Part shown: positions 43,555 through 52,416 of the stretch, piece by piece | Position numbering within the stretch: position 1 is the stretch's first letter | Layout: the number at the start of each line of letters is the position of its first letter | DNA from: Streptomyces nigrescens | GTDB taxonomy: Bacteria; Actinomycetota; Actinomycetes; Streptomycetales; Streptomycetaceae | Assembly: GCA_024349765.1 (NCBI GenBank) | Contig: AP026073.1 | Span: forward strand, 3,720,001-3,784,000 | Reading direction: 5' to 3' | DNA: 64,000 nt | Translations under genes and position numbers: made by a program | The notes under the pieces: generated by a model | Database searches by the model: none | Seen by the model: only the letters and a program-made list of their open reading frames with translations | Told to the model about the DNA's origin: nothing

Positions 43555-45228
43555 ATGGACTACTTCGACCTCGGGACCGTCACCCGGACCGTATCGACAC
43601 CTTCGCCGGAAGCCCAGCGCTGGTTCGACCGTGGCCTCGCATGGAGCTACGCCTTCAACCACGAAGCAGCCGTCACCTGCTTCGAAGCGGCGGCGGCAGC
43701 GGATCCCGGCTGCGCCATGGCGTACTGGGGCATTGCGTTCGCCCTGGGCCCCAACTACAACAAGCCCTGGGAGTTCTTCGACGACGCCGATCTGCAGCGC
43801 TCGGTGGAACAGGCGCACACCGCCGTCGAACAGGCCCACACAGTGTGCGACGGGGCCACCCCGACCGAGCGCGCGCTCATTGAGGCACTGCGCGAGCGCT
43901 ACCCGGACTCGCACCCCGCGACGGACTGTTCCGTCTGGAACGAGCCCTATGCCGAGGCCATGCGCGCCGTATACGAACTCGCTCCTGACGACCTGGACGT
44001 CGCCACCCTCTACGCGGACGCGTTGATGAACCTCACCCCGTGGCAGCTGTGGGACCTGCGCACGGGCGAGCCCGCAGTCGGCGCGCGCACGCTGGAGGCG
44101 AAGGCCGTCCTCGACCGTGCGTTGCTGACCGAGACCGGCATCGACCATCCGGGCGTACTGCACATGTACATCCACCTGATGGAGATGTCGCCGACGCCGG
44201 AGAAGGCTCTGTCGATCGCCGACCGACTGCGGGGACTGGTCCCGGACGCGGGCCACCTGCACCACATGCCCTCACATCTGGACGTACTGTGTGGGGACTA
44301 CCGACGGGTCGTGTCGGGCAACAGCGAGGCGATCAGGGCCGACGAGAAGTACCTGCGCCGAGCCGGCGCGATGAATTTCTACACGCTGTACCGCTCGCAC
44401 AACTACCACTTCAAGATCTACGGCGCGATGTTCCTCGGCCAGTCCAGGACAGCACTGGAGACGGCCGCGCAACTGGAGGCGGCCATCCCCGAGGAACTGC
44501 TGCGCGTGGAGAGCCCACCCATGGCCGACTGGCTGGAGGGCTTCCTCGCCATGCGGGTCCATGTGCTGATCCGCTTCGGACGATGGGCAGACATCCTCGC
44601 GCTGCCGATGCCCTCCGACCCGAAGCTGTACTGCGTCACCACGGCGATGCTGCACTACGCGCGCGCAGTGGCGTACTCCGCCAGGGGGGCGACCGCCGAG
44701 GCCGAGGCCGAACGAGCGCTGTTCCGCCAGGCGGCCGGACGGGTTCCCGAGACGCGGATGCTGTTCAACAACACCTGCCGGGACATCCTGGCGATCGCCT
44801 CCGCCATGCTCGACGGCGAGCTCGAATACCGCAGGGGCGCGTACGACTTGGCGTTTTCCTCCCTGGAGCGCTCCATCGAGCTCGACGACAACCTGCCCTA
44901 TGACGAACCGTGGGGCTGGATGCAGCCGACCCGCCACGCCTATGGGGCGCTCCTGTTGGAACAGGGCCGGGTCGAAGAGGCCGAGGCCGTCTACCGGGCG
45001 GACCTCGGACTCGACAGCACCCTGCCCCGGTCCTCGCAGCATCCAGGAAACGTCTGGGCTCTGCACGGCTTTCACGAATGCCTGGTGCGGCTCGGCAGGA
45101 CGGGAGAGGCCCGCATCGTCGCCCAGCAACTCACCATGGCCACCGCACTCGCGGACGTCCCCGTCGAGGCGTCGTGCTTCTGCCGCCTCGACACCACGGA
45201 CACGAACAGCGGCTGCTGCTCCGACTGA
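43555..45228 (+). CDS. TPR repeat protein, 557 residues
   Basis: A soluble protein built of helical repeats: AQRWFDRGLAWSYAFNHEAA then FEAAAAADPGCAMAYWGIAF at the start, further TPR-like pairs (YADALMNLTPWQLWDLRTGE; MYIHLMEMSPTPEKALSIAD; GALLLEQGRVEEAEAVYRAD) and the conserved HHMPSHL motif. The tail is Cys-rich (SCFCRLD, SGCCSD). Proteins of this family occur in many bacteria with unknown function. AGGAGA precedes ATG 43555. Confidence 0.85.
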   Translation: MDYFDLGTVTRTVSTPSPEAQRWFDRGLAWSYAFNHEAAVTCFEAAAAADPGCAMAYWGIAFALGPNYNKPWEFFDDADLQRSVEQAHTAVEQAHTVCDGATPTERALIEALRERYPDSHPATDCSVWNEPYAEAMRAVYELAPDDLDVATLYADALMNLTPWQLWDLRTGEPAVGARTLEAKAVLDRALLTETGIDHPGVLHMYIHLMEMSPTPEKALSIADRLRGLVPDAGHLHHMPSHLDVLCGDYRRVVSGNSEAIRADEKYLRRAGAMNFYTLYRSHNYHFKIYGAMFLGQSRTALETAAQLEAAIPEELLRVESPPMADWLEGFLAMRVHVLIRFGRWADILALPMPSDPKLYCVTTAMLHYARAVAYSARGATAEAEAERALFRQAAGRVPETRMLFNNTCRDILAIASAMLDGELEYRRGAYDLAFSSLERSIELDDNLPYDEPWGWMQPTRHAYGALLLEQGRVEEAEAVYRADLGLDSTLPRSSQHPGNVWALHGFHECLVRLGRTGEARIVAQQLTMATALADVPVEASCFCRLDTTDTNSGCCSD

Positions 45229-45512
45229 ACCCGGTGTACGTCCCGGGCGGCCGCGCCTACGCCTGCCATCCGGCACCAAGCCCGGTCGCCTTCCGCTCCG
45301 TTCAAGAACCGGTGGTTTCATCGACGTGGCGGTGCGACGGGGGCGGTGGTGACGGATCCTTCGACGAGCAGCGGGAACAGTCGGGTAAACCACGGCTACG
45401 GCTACGGCTACGGTTACGGCGTCCCGTGGACGCGCAGCGGGGTGGTGGTCCCGGTCGCGGTAGCCGGCGAGCAGTGGGCGGCATGCCGTGAGACTGCCTC
45501 ACGTTGGTGCGG

Positions 45513-46499
45513 CTATCGATTCTGCAGTAGCGCTTCCCCCAAGGGCCTGAGGGTGTGGTGAACGCTACCGCCGGTGCGTTGAGAAGAGATGAGTCCCGCG
45601 TCGCGCAGTATCGCGGTGTGGTGGGTAGCAGTGGCCGCAGAGATCTTCAGCCGGCGAGCAAGCTTCGTTGTGGTGCAGCCACCAGCGGCGATTGCCTCAA
45701 GAGCCGCCGCGCGCGTGGTGCCCAGCAGAGCCGCACACGCACCCTTCGCATCGTCCCGTACATCGTTGTCCTTTCCGGTGCCGGCGCCCTGCCACGTCAG
45801 GCTGCGCTGGACGGGGTAGAGCAGGACCGGCGGAAGCTGCGGGTCACGGAGCATCATGGGGCCGTGCGAGCAGAAGAACGAGGGGATCAGCCGCAGCCCC
45901 CGCCCACCCAGATGAACCTCCCGATCCACGTAGTGCGAGCGGACTTCCAGCACGGGATGCTTCCAGCGCACGTTCGGATGCAAGCCGTCCAGCAGGCCTC
46001 GCGTGCCGCCACTCTGTACGGCTATGGTCCGTAGCCGGCGGTCGACCTCCAAGTGGGTGCGAATCTGGGATTCGTAGGGGCGGATGGCCGCGGTGTAATA
46101 GTCGCGCACCGCGTCTGCGATGCGGGGCAGCTGCCGTGGCGTCAGCTCCCGTATCCATAAGGGGGCGTGGTACAGCCGCGTGAAGCGACCGAGGTCGGCC
46201 TCGAAGCGGTCGCGCGGGGTGGTCGCCAGGCTCTGCAGGCCTTCCTCCAGGCCAAGGGCTGAGGCGGCAGGGGTGAGGAAGTCGGGGCTGTAGCCATGGG
46301 GCGGTGCCAGGGCGAGCAAAGCTCGAGCCGGACGGTTCAGCTGGGACAGCGTCTGCCTTCGCCACCGAGCAAAGCCCGGTACGGGGCTGTTACTTCGCAG
46401 GAGAAATTGACTGAGCAACGCCTCCCACAGTGGATCAGGGCGCTCAGCAACGTGCGTCCTGGCAAGGTCCTCCACAGTGAAGTGAATACGCACAGTCAT
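45513..46499 (-). CDS. ArsR-type winged-helix regulator with DUF5937 domain
   Basis: The 328-residue protein starts MTVRIHFTVEDLARTHVAE, the DUF5937 pattern, has a long middle domain and a C-terminal ArsR helix-turn-helix (CTTTKLARRLKISAATATHH, ILRDAGLISSQRTGGSVHHT). AAGGAAAG precedes ATG 46499. Target genes unknown. A CGGCTA microsatellite (45397-45421) lies in the gap after its 3' end. Confidence 0.9.
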   Translation of the reverse strand: MTVRIHFTVEDLARTHVAERPDPLWEALLSQFLLRSNSPVPGFARWRRQTLSQLNRPARALLALAPPHGYSPDFLTPAASALGLEEGLQSLATTPRDRFEADLGRFTRLYHAPLWIRELTPRQLPRIADAVRDYYTAAIRPYESQIRTHLEVDRRLRTIAVQSGGTRGLLDGLHPNVRWKHPVLEVRSHYVDREVHLGGRGLRLIPSFFCSHGPMMLRDPQLPPVLLYPVQRSLTWQGAGTGKDNDVRDDAKGACAALLGTTRAAALEAIAAGGCTTTKLARRLKISAATATHHTAILRDAGLISSQRTGGSVHHTLRPLGEALLQNR

Positions 46500-46885
46500 C
46501 CGCAACTTTCCTTTCCTCCCCGGCGCCTCAACACCGGTGCCCATGCCCGCCGGGCGCACACGAACCGTGGCCGCCTCAGACATTTTCTGTGAGCCGGTCG
46601 CGGACGTCGCGTTCGAGTGCCTGGCCGGAGCGGCGGTGAACACCGCGCCTGAGTCTCTTCTGCGTGAGCTCGGCGAAACCACCGCTCCACCAGGTTCAGC
46701 CAGGACGAGCTGGTGGGCGTGAAGCGAAGGGAGGGAACTGTTCACCTTGCCAGGCGACGGGCCGCCTCGATCCTCGACGCGGGTGCCGTCCCGCTCTCTG
46801 CCTGCCGAGGCGGCGCCCAACCGCATGTCCCGCGACCGGTTCGACGCGGTGCTCGGCCGTGCCCTGGCCGGTGTGTCGGGCTGAC
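46500..46885. other. gene-free stretch, possible gene debris
   Basis: 386 bp. A coding-like tail, NRMSRDRFDAVLGRALAGVS plus stop, reads forward to about 46883, but no start or family is visible. May be the end of a lost gene. Confidence 0.3.
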
Positions 46886-47164
46886 CTATGCGGCGTCGGC
46901 GAGGATCTCTTCCACGAGGGGGGAGCGGGGGTGGAAGACGTCGAGGAGGCCGATGGTGCGGAGGGCGGGGGCGAGTTCCCGCATCTGTGCGACGAGGGCC
47001 TCGTGCTCGGGGGTGCCCTCGACGAGTTCGTCGAGGCGGATGGCGTTGGCGACGAAGGCGGCCACCGATCCCTTGCGGACGGTGCGGCCGTTGATCGCGG
47101 TCGAGTCGATCCCCTCGGGCAGGACGTCCTCGGGGCGGACGGCCGGCTGGTGCTGCTGCGACAT
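46886..47164 (-). CDS. 92-residue protein of unknown function, paired with MarR
   Basis: The protein reads MSQQHQPAVRPEDVLPEG, INGRTVRKGSVAAFVANAIR and TIGLLDVFHPRSPLVEEIL. TAGGAGAA is 7 bp before ATG 47164. It is divergent from a MarR gene, which suggests regulation by it. I do not recognise the family; no membrane helix or Cys motif is present. Confidence 0.75.
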   Translation of the reverse strand: MSQQHQPAVRPEDVLPEGIDSTAINGRTVRKGSVAAFVANAIRLDELVEGTPEHEALVAQMRELAPALRTIGLLDVFHPRSPLVEEILADAA

Positions 47165-47186
47165 GGCAGTTCTCCTAACGTGTGGG

Positions 47187-47198
47187 AAGCACGTGCTT
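47187..47198. promoter_or_regulatory. MarR operator candidate AAGCACGTGCTT
   Basis: A 12-bp perfect palindrome in the gap between the 92-residue gene and marR; a related TTTTTTGCACGTAT occurs at 47233-47245. Confidence 0.5.
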
Positions 47199-47254
47199 TC
47201 TGCACGCTTATGACGGTAGCAGGACTCCGTGTTTTTTGCACGTATCATCGAGGG

Positions 47255-47728
47255 GTGAGCAAAACGACCCGTGACAGCACCTCCGCCGCACGCGTGGCCG
47301 CCGCCATCGGTGCGCTGACCATGCGAGCCACCCGTGCCGGGCTCTACAGCCGGCTGACCTCTGGAGTGGCGGGCGTGGACGCCACGACCTACCCGGTGCT
47401 GTCCGGGCTGGACCGCGTGGGGCCCGTCACCGCCACCAGGCTCGCCGAGGCGATCGGCATGGATCGCACCGTCACCACCCGCTACGCGACCCGACTGCAG
47501 GAGGCGGGGCTGATCGCCCGCCGCCCCGACCCCTCCGACGCCCGCGCCACCCAGCTCGTCCTCACCGCCGACGGTGAGCGGACGGTCGCGGCGCTGCGCG
47601 CGGGGATGGAATCCTTCCTGGCCGAGGAGCTGGCGACCTGGCCGCCGGGCGAGGCCGCCGCCTTCGCCGACCGCCTGGAACGGCTGACGGAAGCCCTTGC
47701 GCACCCGGATGCGGGCCGTACGGCCTGA
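47255..47728 (+). CDS. MarR family transcriptional regulator
   Basis: The 157-residue protein has the MarR winged helix: VLSGLDRVGPVTATRLAEAI, GMDRTVTTRYATRLQEAGLI and RRPDPSDARATQLVLTADGE. Start GTG 47255. Divergent from the 92-residue protein gene; convergent with the PI-PLC gene across a terminator. Confidence 0.93.
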   Translation: MSKTTRDSTSAARVAAAIGALTMRATRAGLYSRLTSGVAGVDATTYPVLSGLDRVGPVTATRLAEAIGMDRTVTTRYATRLQEAGLIARRPDPSDARATQLVLTADGERTVAALRAGMESFLAEELATWPPGEAAAFADRLERLTEALAHPDAGRTA

Positions 47729-47767
47729 CGCGGGAGCACCGACGGTTCCCGCCGGCCGCTCCCGCGT
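47728..47767. terminator. bidirectional hairpin between marR and PI-PLC genes
   Basis: ACGCGGGAGC (47728-47737) pairs with GCTCCCGCGT (47758-47767) between two convergent genes. Confidence 0.65.
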
Positions 47768-47793
47768 GCTCGTGAGGTCGCCGGCTCCGGGGC

Positions 47794-48672
47794 TCAGGGC
47801 AGCTTCTCCTTCGCCACGTCGGGACGGAAGAGGGCTTCGAGGTAGTCCGTCCACTGTGGGTTGGGATATCCGTAGCTGCCACGGTCCGACGCGGTCCCGG
47901 CCGGCCAGACCTGGGGGTCGTGCACGGCGCCGCTGGTGTCGACGAGCACCGTGTTCGTCCCCGCGGACAGGAACGCTTCGTAGGGCGACGTGGGGGTGAG
48001 GCCGCCCGTGCCGGGCGCACCGTACGGAGCCGTGCGGCCCGGCAGGAGTGCCTTGAGGCGTCTCATGGCGTCTTCGCGGGCGGCGGGCAGCTCTGCCGCG
48101 TCCGCGGTGACACGGACGCCGAGGATGACGACCTCGGAGGGGTGACCGGTGATCCAACGGGCGAGGGATGCGGCCTCGCCCGTGCCGGACGGGCCGTCGA
48201 AGAACGCGCCGCCCAGCGGACCGCCGTGGTAGGTGTACCACTGGCCGTCCTGATAGCACAGTCGCAGGTCTATGTAGCGTGCTCCCGCGTCGAGTTGGTC
48301 GACGATCGGGCGGCTCTGGGTATGGGCCATGCTCGCGGCCAGGCCCGGCCAGACACGAGAGACGTCGTAGGTGTCGCCACTTCGGCAGAGCCCGGAGCCG
48401 TCGTGGATGCTCCAACTGCCGGCGTCGTGGCTGCCGGGCATGGCGATGCGGTTCAGCGGCCGTGTGCCGATCTGCGGGCGTAGCTGCTCCATCCAGTGGG
48501 CGAGGTCGACGGCCTCGGCCTGGCGCGTGGGCGTCGGCAACGTATCGCTGACTGTCGATGCCTGCGCACCGGCAGGGGGTGCGGCGGGGGCGTGGGCGCC
48601 GGCCGTGGCCGCCATCGCGCCGGCCAGCAGGGCCGGGAGGAGCAAGGTGCGGCTGCGCCGTGAACGTCGCAT
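47794..48672 (-). CDS. secreted phosphatidylinositol-specific phospholipase C-like protein
   Basis: The 292-residue protein has a signal peptide (RRSRTLLLPALLAGAMAATA) and a PI-PLC X domain: NRIAMPGSHDAGSW with the first catalytic His, YIDLRLCYQDGQWYTYHGG with the second His, and HPSEVVILGVRVTAD. Expected to cleave phosphatidylinositol or related glycerophosphodiesters outside the cell. No calcium-dependent Y domain is present, as is normal for bacterial enzymes. Confidence 0.9.
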   Translation of the reverse strand: MRRSRRSRTLLLPALLAGAMAATAGAHAPAAPPAGAQASTVSDTLPTPTRQAEAVDLAHWMEQLRPQIGTRPLNRIAMPGSHDAGSWSIHDGSGLCRSGDTYDVSRVWPGLAASMAHTQSRPIVDQLDAGARYIDLRLCYQDGQWYTYHGGPLGGAFFDGPSGTGEAASLARWITGHPSEVVILGVRVTADAAELPAAREDAMRRLKALLPGRTAPYGAPGTGGLTPTSPYEAFLSAGTNTVLVDTSGAVHDPQVWPAGTASDRGSYGYPNPQWTDYLEALFRPDVAKEKLP

Positions 48673-49058
48673 GCGTGGGGGCTCCCTCTTGTCCTCGGGG
48701 ATGCTCCGGTGGACCGAAGCACGAAACCGACAAGGACGCCATGGGCATGCGCCGTTGGTGCGGGCCTCGGCGGTGGAAGTCGGCCAGAGAGGAAACCGGG
48801 TGCGCTGATCGAGGCTGGCGCGCATCGACTCGCGGTAGGGGCGGGCTCTCGCGTGGCCGGCACCTGGAACCCCCGTCGTGGCGGAGCCGGAACCCCGCGC
48901 ACGGCGGTACCGCATCCGGAGGTCTGTCTCGGGCACGTGGCCGGAATCACAGGGCGGGCGGCCGGGCGGGCGGAATGCCGTCGCCGGGGGTGAGGGTTGA
49001 CGCCTGCGATGCATTGAGTGCATGTGCACATACCGCCTGGTACCCAGAAGGAGTCCCC
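48673..49058. other. divergent promoter gap
   Basis: 386 bp between the PI-PLC and Old Yellow Enzyme genes. No supported gene; presumably holds both promoters. Confidence 0.4.
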
Positions 49059-50186
49059 GTGACCGACACCGCGTCCGCCGCCTCCCGCGCGGCCGAGATC
49101 CTGTCCCGGCCCGTCACGCTGAACGGCCTGACCGTCCCGAACCGCATCGCGATGGCGCCGATGACGCGCATGTTCTCCCCGGACGGCGTCCCCGGTGACG
49201 ATGTGCGGTCGTACTACGCCCGCCGCGCCGCCGCGGGTGTGGGGCTGATCGTCACCGAGGGGACCTACGTCGGCCACGAGTCGGCGGGACAGAGCGATCG
49301 GGTGCCGCGGTTCCATGGGGAGCAGCAGCTGGCGGGCTGGAGGAAGGTCGTCGAAGCCGTGCATGAGGCGGGTGGCACGATCGTGCCGCAGTTGTGGCAC
49401 ATCGGCATGGTCCGGAATCAGGGCGAGCCGCCCTTCGCCGACGCTCCGGCCGTCGGTCCGTCCGGCCTGGTCACCGCGGGCGCCGAGCCCACCGGCAGGG
49501 CGATGACCCAGCAGGATCTGGACGACGTCGTCGCCGCGTTTGCGCAGGCCGCCGCGGACGCCGAGCGCATCGGCTTCGACGGCGTGGAGATCCACGGCGC
49601 CCACGGCTACCTCGTCGACCAGTTCCTCTGGGCGGGCACGAATCGCCGTACGGACGCGTACGGCGGCGACCCGGTGGCCCGTACCAAGTTCGCCGCGGAG
49701 ATCGTCGCCGCGGTCCGCGAGCGGGTGTCCGCCGAGTTCCCGGTCATCTTCCGCTACTCGCAGTGGAAGCAGCAGGACTACACCGCCCGCCTCGCCGAGA
49801 CCCCCGAGGAGCTGGAAGCGATCCTGACCCCGCTGGCCGCGGCCGGCGTCGACGCCTTCCACGCCTCCACCCGTCGCTACTGGCTCCCGGAGTTCGACGG
49901 CTCGGACCTGAACCTGGCGGGCTGGAGCAAGAAGCTCACCGGACGGCCCACCATCACCGTCGGCTCGGTCGGCCTCGACGGTGACTTCCTCCGCTCCTTC
50001 GCGGGACAGGGCGCCCCGGTCCGGGGCATCGACAACCTCCTCGACCGGCTGGAGCGCGACGAGTTCGACATGGTCGCCGTCGGCCGCGCCCTCCTCCAGG
50101 ACCCGGAGTGGGCGGCGAAGGTGCTGGACAACCGGTTCGAGGCGCTGAAGCCCTACGACGCGGCGGCGCTGAAGACGCTGCACTAG
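49059..50186 (+). CDS. Old Yellow Enzyme family flavin oxidoreductase
   Basis: The 375-residue TIM-barrel protein has PNRIAMAPMTRMFSPDG, VPQLWHIGMVRNQ, the substrate-binding pair in VEIHGAHGYLVDQFLW, RTDAYGGDPVARTKFA and DMVAVGRALLQDPEW. FMN-dependent ene reductase using NAD(P)H on activated alkenes. GTG 49059 follows AAGGAG by 6 bp. Confidence 0.93.
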   Translation: MTDTASAASRAAEILSRPVTLNGLTVPNRIAMAPMTRMFSPDGVPGDDVRSYYARRAAAGVGLIVTEGTYVGHESAGQSDRVPRFHGEQQLAGWRKVVEAVHEAGGTIVPQLWHIGMVRNQGEPPFADAPAVGPSGLVTAGAEPTGRAMTQQDLDDVVAAFAQAAADAERIGFDGVEIHGAHGYLVDQFLWAGTNRRTDAYGGDPVARTKFAAEIVAAVRERVSAEFPVIFRYSQWKQQDYTARLAETPEELEAILTPLAAAGVDAFHASTRRYWLPEFDGSDLNLAGWSKKLTGRPTITVGSVGLDGDFLRSFAGQGAPVRGIDNLLDRLERDEFDMVAVGRALLQDPEWAAKVLDNRFEALKPYDAAALKTLH

Positions 50187-50254
50187 CAGGTCCCGTCCGG
50201 TGGTACGCGCCGGTGGCGGGCGTTCGGGCTCGTCGCCGGTCCGTTCAGAGGACG

Positions 50255-50290
50255 GGTGAGCCACGCGGCGATCTCGCAGCGTGGCTCACC
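50255..50290. terminator. 12-bp perfect stem hairpin between convergent genes
   Basis: GGTGAGCCACGC (50255-50266) pairs with GCGTGGCTCACC (50279-50290). Confidence 0.75.
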
Positions 50291-50324
50291 GCTGTAGCGA
50301 TGTGGTGTGCGGGTGCCGACGGTG

Positions 50325-51323
50325 TCAGGGGGTCCGCGTCTGCCTCATGAGGGCCGCGGCATCCGCGGCGATGTCTGCCACGATGCGGCCCGCCGGGGCG
50401 ACGTCATGGACGAGCCCGGCGCTCTGGCCCGCGTAGAGGGCGAGAGCCTCCACGTCACCCGACATGCCGGGCATGGGGACCATGTCGTCGTAACGCGACC
50501 AGGCCCGTCCGTCGGCGCTCCGGGCCACCACGGCGCCTTCGCCGGGGCGGTTCGGCGCGGCCGGACGGTCCGCGGCCTCCCAGGCACGGAGCGTGGAGTT
50601 GCGCAGCGCACGATGCGGGGCGTCGGGCCAGCCGCCGTCGAAGCACCGCGTGTGCACCGCGTCCTGCGGCGCCGCCTGGATCACGGCTTGACGGTAGACC
50701 TCGTGCGTGGCCGCCTCGGATGCCGTCAGGAATCGGGTGCCCAGCCATCCGGCCTGGGCCCCGAGGGCCAGTGCGGCGGCGAGGCCTCGTCCGTCGGCGA
50801 TGCCGCCGGCTGCGATGACGGGCACCGGGTGCACGGCGTCCACGACCGCGGGTACGAGCGCCATCGTGGTGACCTCCCCGCGGATGTGGCCGCCCGCTTC
50901 ACACCCTTGGGCCACGATCACGTCGACGCCCGCGGCGACGGCGCGTTCGGCCTCGGCGACGGAACCGACCGTGTGGAGGTGCAGGGCACCGGCCGAGTGA
51001 ATGCGTTCGGCGACGGCCGAGGGATCTCCCCAGAACGTCGAGATGACCGGCACGCTTTCCGCCAGGCAGGCGTCGAGAAGCTCGTCGACCGGGAAGTCGA
51101 GAACCAGGTTCGCCGCGAAGGGCCTTGGTGTCATGCGTCGAACCTGCCGGATCCGGCGCACCGCCTCCTCGGCGGTGACCCAGGTCAGAGCAAGGGTGCC
51201 GAGCCCTCCCGCGTTGGCCACCGCAGCCACCAGCTCTGTGGTGACCGCGGATCCGATGGGTGCCTGTACTACAGGCACCTCGATGCCCAGTTGCCGGCAC
51301 AGAGGTGTGGTTAACGTCGTCAT
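50325..51323 (-). CDS. nitronate monooxygenase family protein
   Basis: The 332-residue FMN TIM-barrel protein has PVVQAPIGSAVTTELVAAVA, VDVIVAQGCEAGGHIRG with the catalytic His, PVIAAGGIADGRGLAAALAL and LGTRFLTASEAATHEVY. Oxidises alkyl nitronates or propionate 3-nitronate. GAGGA precedes ATG 51323. It lies convergent to the ene reductase. Confidence 0.92.
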   Translation of the reverse strand: MTTLTTPLCRQLGIEVPVVQAPIGSAVTTELVAAVANAGGLGTLALTWVTAEEAVRRIRQVRRMTPRPFAANLVLDFPVDELLDACLAESVPVISTFWGDPSAVAERIHSAGALHLHTVGSVAEAERAVAAGVDVIVAQGCEAGGHIRGEVTTMALVPAVVDAVHPVPVIAAGGIADGRGLAAALALGAQAGWLGTRFLTASEAATHEVYRQAVIQAAPQDAVHTRCFDGGWPDAPHRALRNSTLRAWEAADRPAAPNRPGEGAVVARSADGRAWSRYDDMVPMPGMSGDVEALALYAGQSAGLVHDVAPAGRIVADIAADAAALMRQTRTP

Positions 51324-51365
51324 GCTGTCCTCTTCATGCGGTGCGTTTCGGTTTCCGAATGGTGG

Positions 51366-51503
51366 GCGACCGATCATCCCTCGGTCCGCAATGCCTGGGT
51401 AGCCGGCGGCTGCCGCCAGTACCTCGTCGAGCACGCCGCCCGCCTGGGCATCGACATGGAGAAAGCCGGAACCCTCAACTGCTACCGGTGTCCGGGTGGG
51501 TAA
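51366..51503 (+). pseudogene. IS5-type transposase fragment
   Basis: The forward frame reads ATDHPSVRNAWVAGGCRQYL and VEHAARLGIDMEKAG before a stop. This matches the DDE core of IS5-family transposases (HPSVRKxWxDGGYR...VEHAAxLGIDMExV), with the catalytic DGG degraded to AGG. Both ends of the gene and of the element are missing. Confidence 0.55.
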
Positions 51504-51509
51504 GCCGGT

Positions 51510-52238
51510 TCATGCGGCTCCGAGGAACCCCGGGTCGGCGCCGTCGAACTGAAGGCACGCGTCGCGACTCAGGCCCAGGAGTTCCGCCATGGGCACCGCA
51601 CGACGGCTGGTCGCTGACAGATCCCGGCGAGCCTCGGCCGACCACAACGGCGGGAAGAAAGACAGTCCCTGCCGGCCGTTCAGCACGGTGACTTCGTCGC
51701 GCCAGTCGTTCCAGCGCAGGCCCTTGTAGAACTCCTGATGCCCTCCGGAGAGAATCCAGGACAGCCATGCCGAGTGGCCGGCGCCCAGGGCCTCCCAGCC
51801 AAGGGCGTCGGGGGCGAAGTAGAGGATTTCTCCCGGCGCGCCGGGTCGACCGGCCTCACCGGGATCGCTCCCGTTGAGGGCGAAGACCCCGCCCAGCACA
51901 TCGTGCGCAACCACAAGACCTGCACCCGGCCGCCATGCCGGATCGAATGTCGAAGGCATCGCGTTGATCTCGGCCAGGCTGGGCAGTCCTTCGGCGTCGG
52001 CACCACTCGGGCTTCCGAAGACCCGGAGCCATCCGTCGTCCACGAGCAGGCCACCGCAATTCAGTACGATGCCGCCCAGATTTGACCGGGCAGAGACCTG
52101 TAGTTGCAGCAGAGAGGAACGGCCTGTCTCGACATCGCCGGGCAGCACCTCAACTGGTACGTCGCTGCCGGACAGCTCCTCAAGGAGGAGCGGCCAGGCG
52201 GGATCCCCGACGTTGATCAGCTCATTGATCTCGCGCAT
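51510..52238 (-). CDS. DUF2625 family protein
   Basis: The 242-residue protein has the DUF2625 pattern: REINELINVGDPAWPLLLEE, LQLQVSARSNLGGIVLNCGG, DDGWLRVFGSPS and GEILYFAPDALGWEALGAGH. The family resembles SMI1/KNR4-like domains and has no proven function. Standing alone; start ATG 52238. Confidence 0.88.
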   Translation of the reverse strand: MREINELINVGDPAWPLLLEELSGSDVPVEVLPGDVETGRSSLLQLQVSARSNLGGIVLNCGGLLVDDGWLRVFGSPSGADAEGLPSLAEINAMPSTFDPAWRPGAGLVVAHDVLGGVFALNGSDPGEAGRPGAPGEILYFAPDALGWEALGAGHSAWLSWILSGGHQEFYKGLRWNDWRDEVTVLNGRQGLSFFPPLWSAEARRDLSATSRRAVPMAELLGLSRDACLQFDGADPGFLGAA

Positions 52239-52416
52239 CCCAGCATCGTCGCACCAGCACCCGGAGTTCCAGCGCGCCGGGTCAGGGGGCATGACATGAC
52301 GCGGCAGGGGACCATCGCGACAGAGCACATGACCGGGTCGGCAAGAGCGAGGAAAAGTCGGCATTCCGTGACTGTTCGTCCTGGCTACGCGGTCATCGTG
52401 GCCAGGACGATGCGCG

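Noticed and set aside
45346-45561. Forward frame with GYGYGYGYG repeat as a possible glycine-tyrosine protein
   Set aside because: It comes from a CGGCTA microsatellite, has no ribosome site and overlaps the 3' end of the DUF5937 gene.
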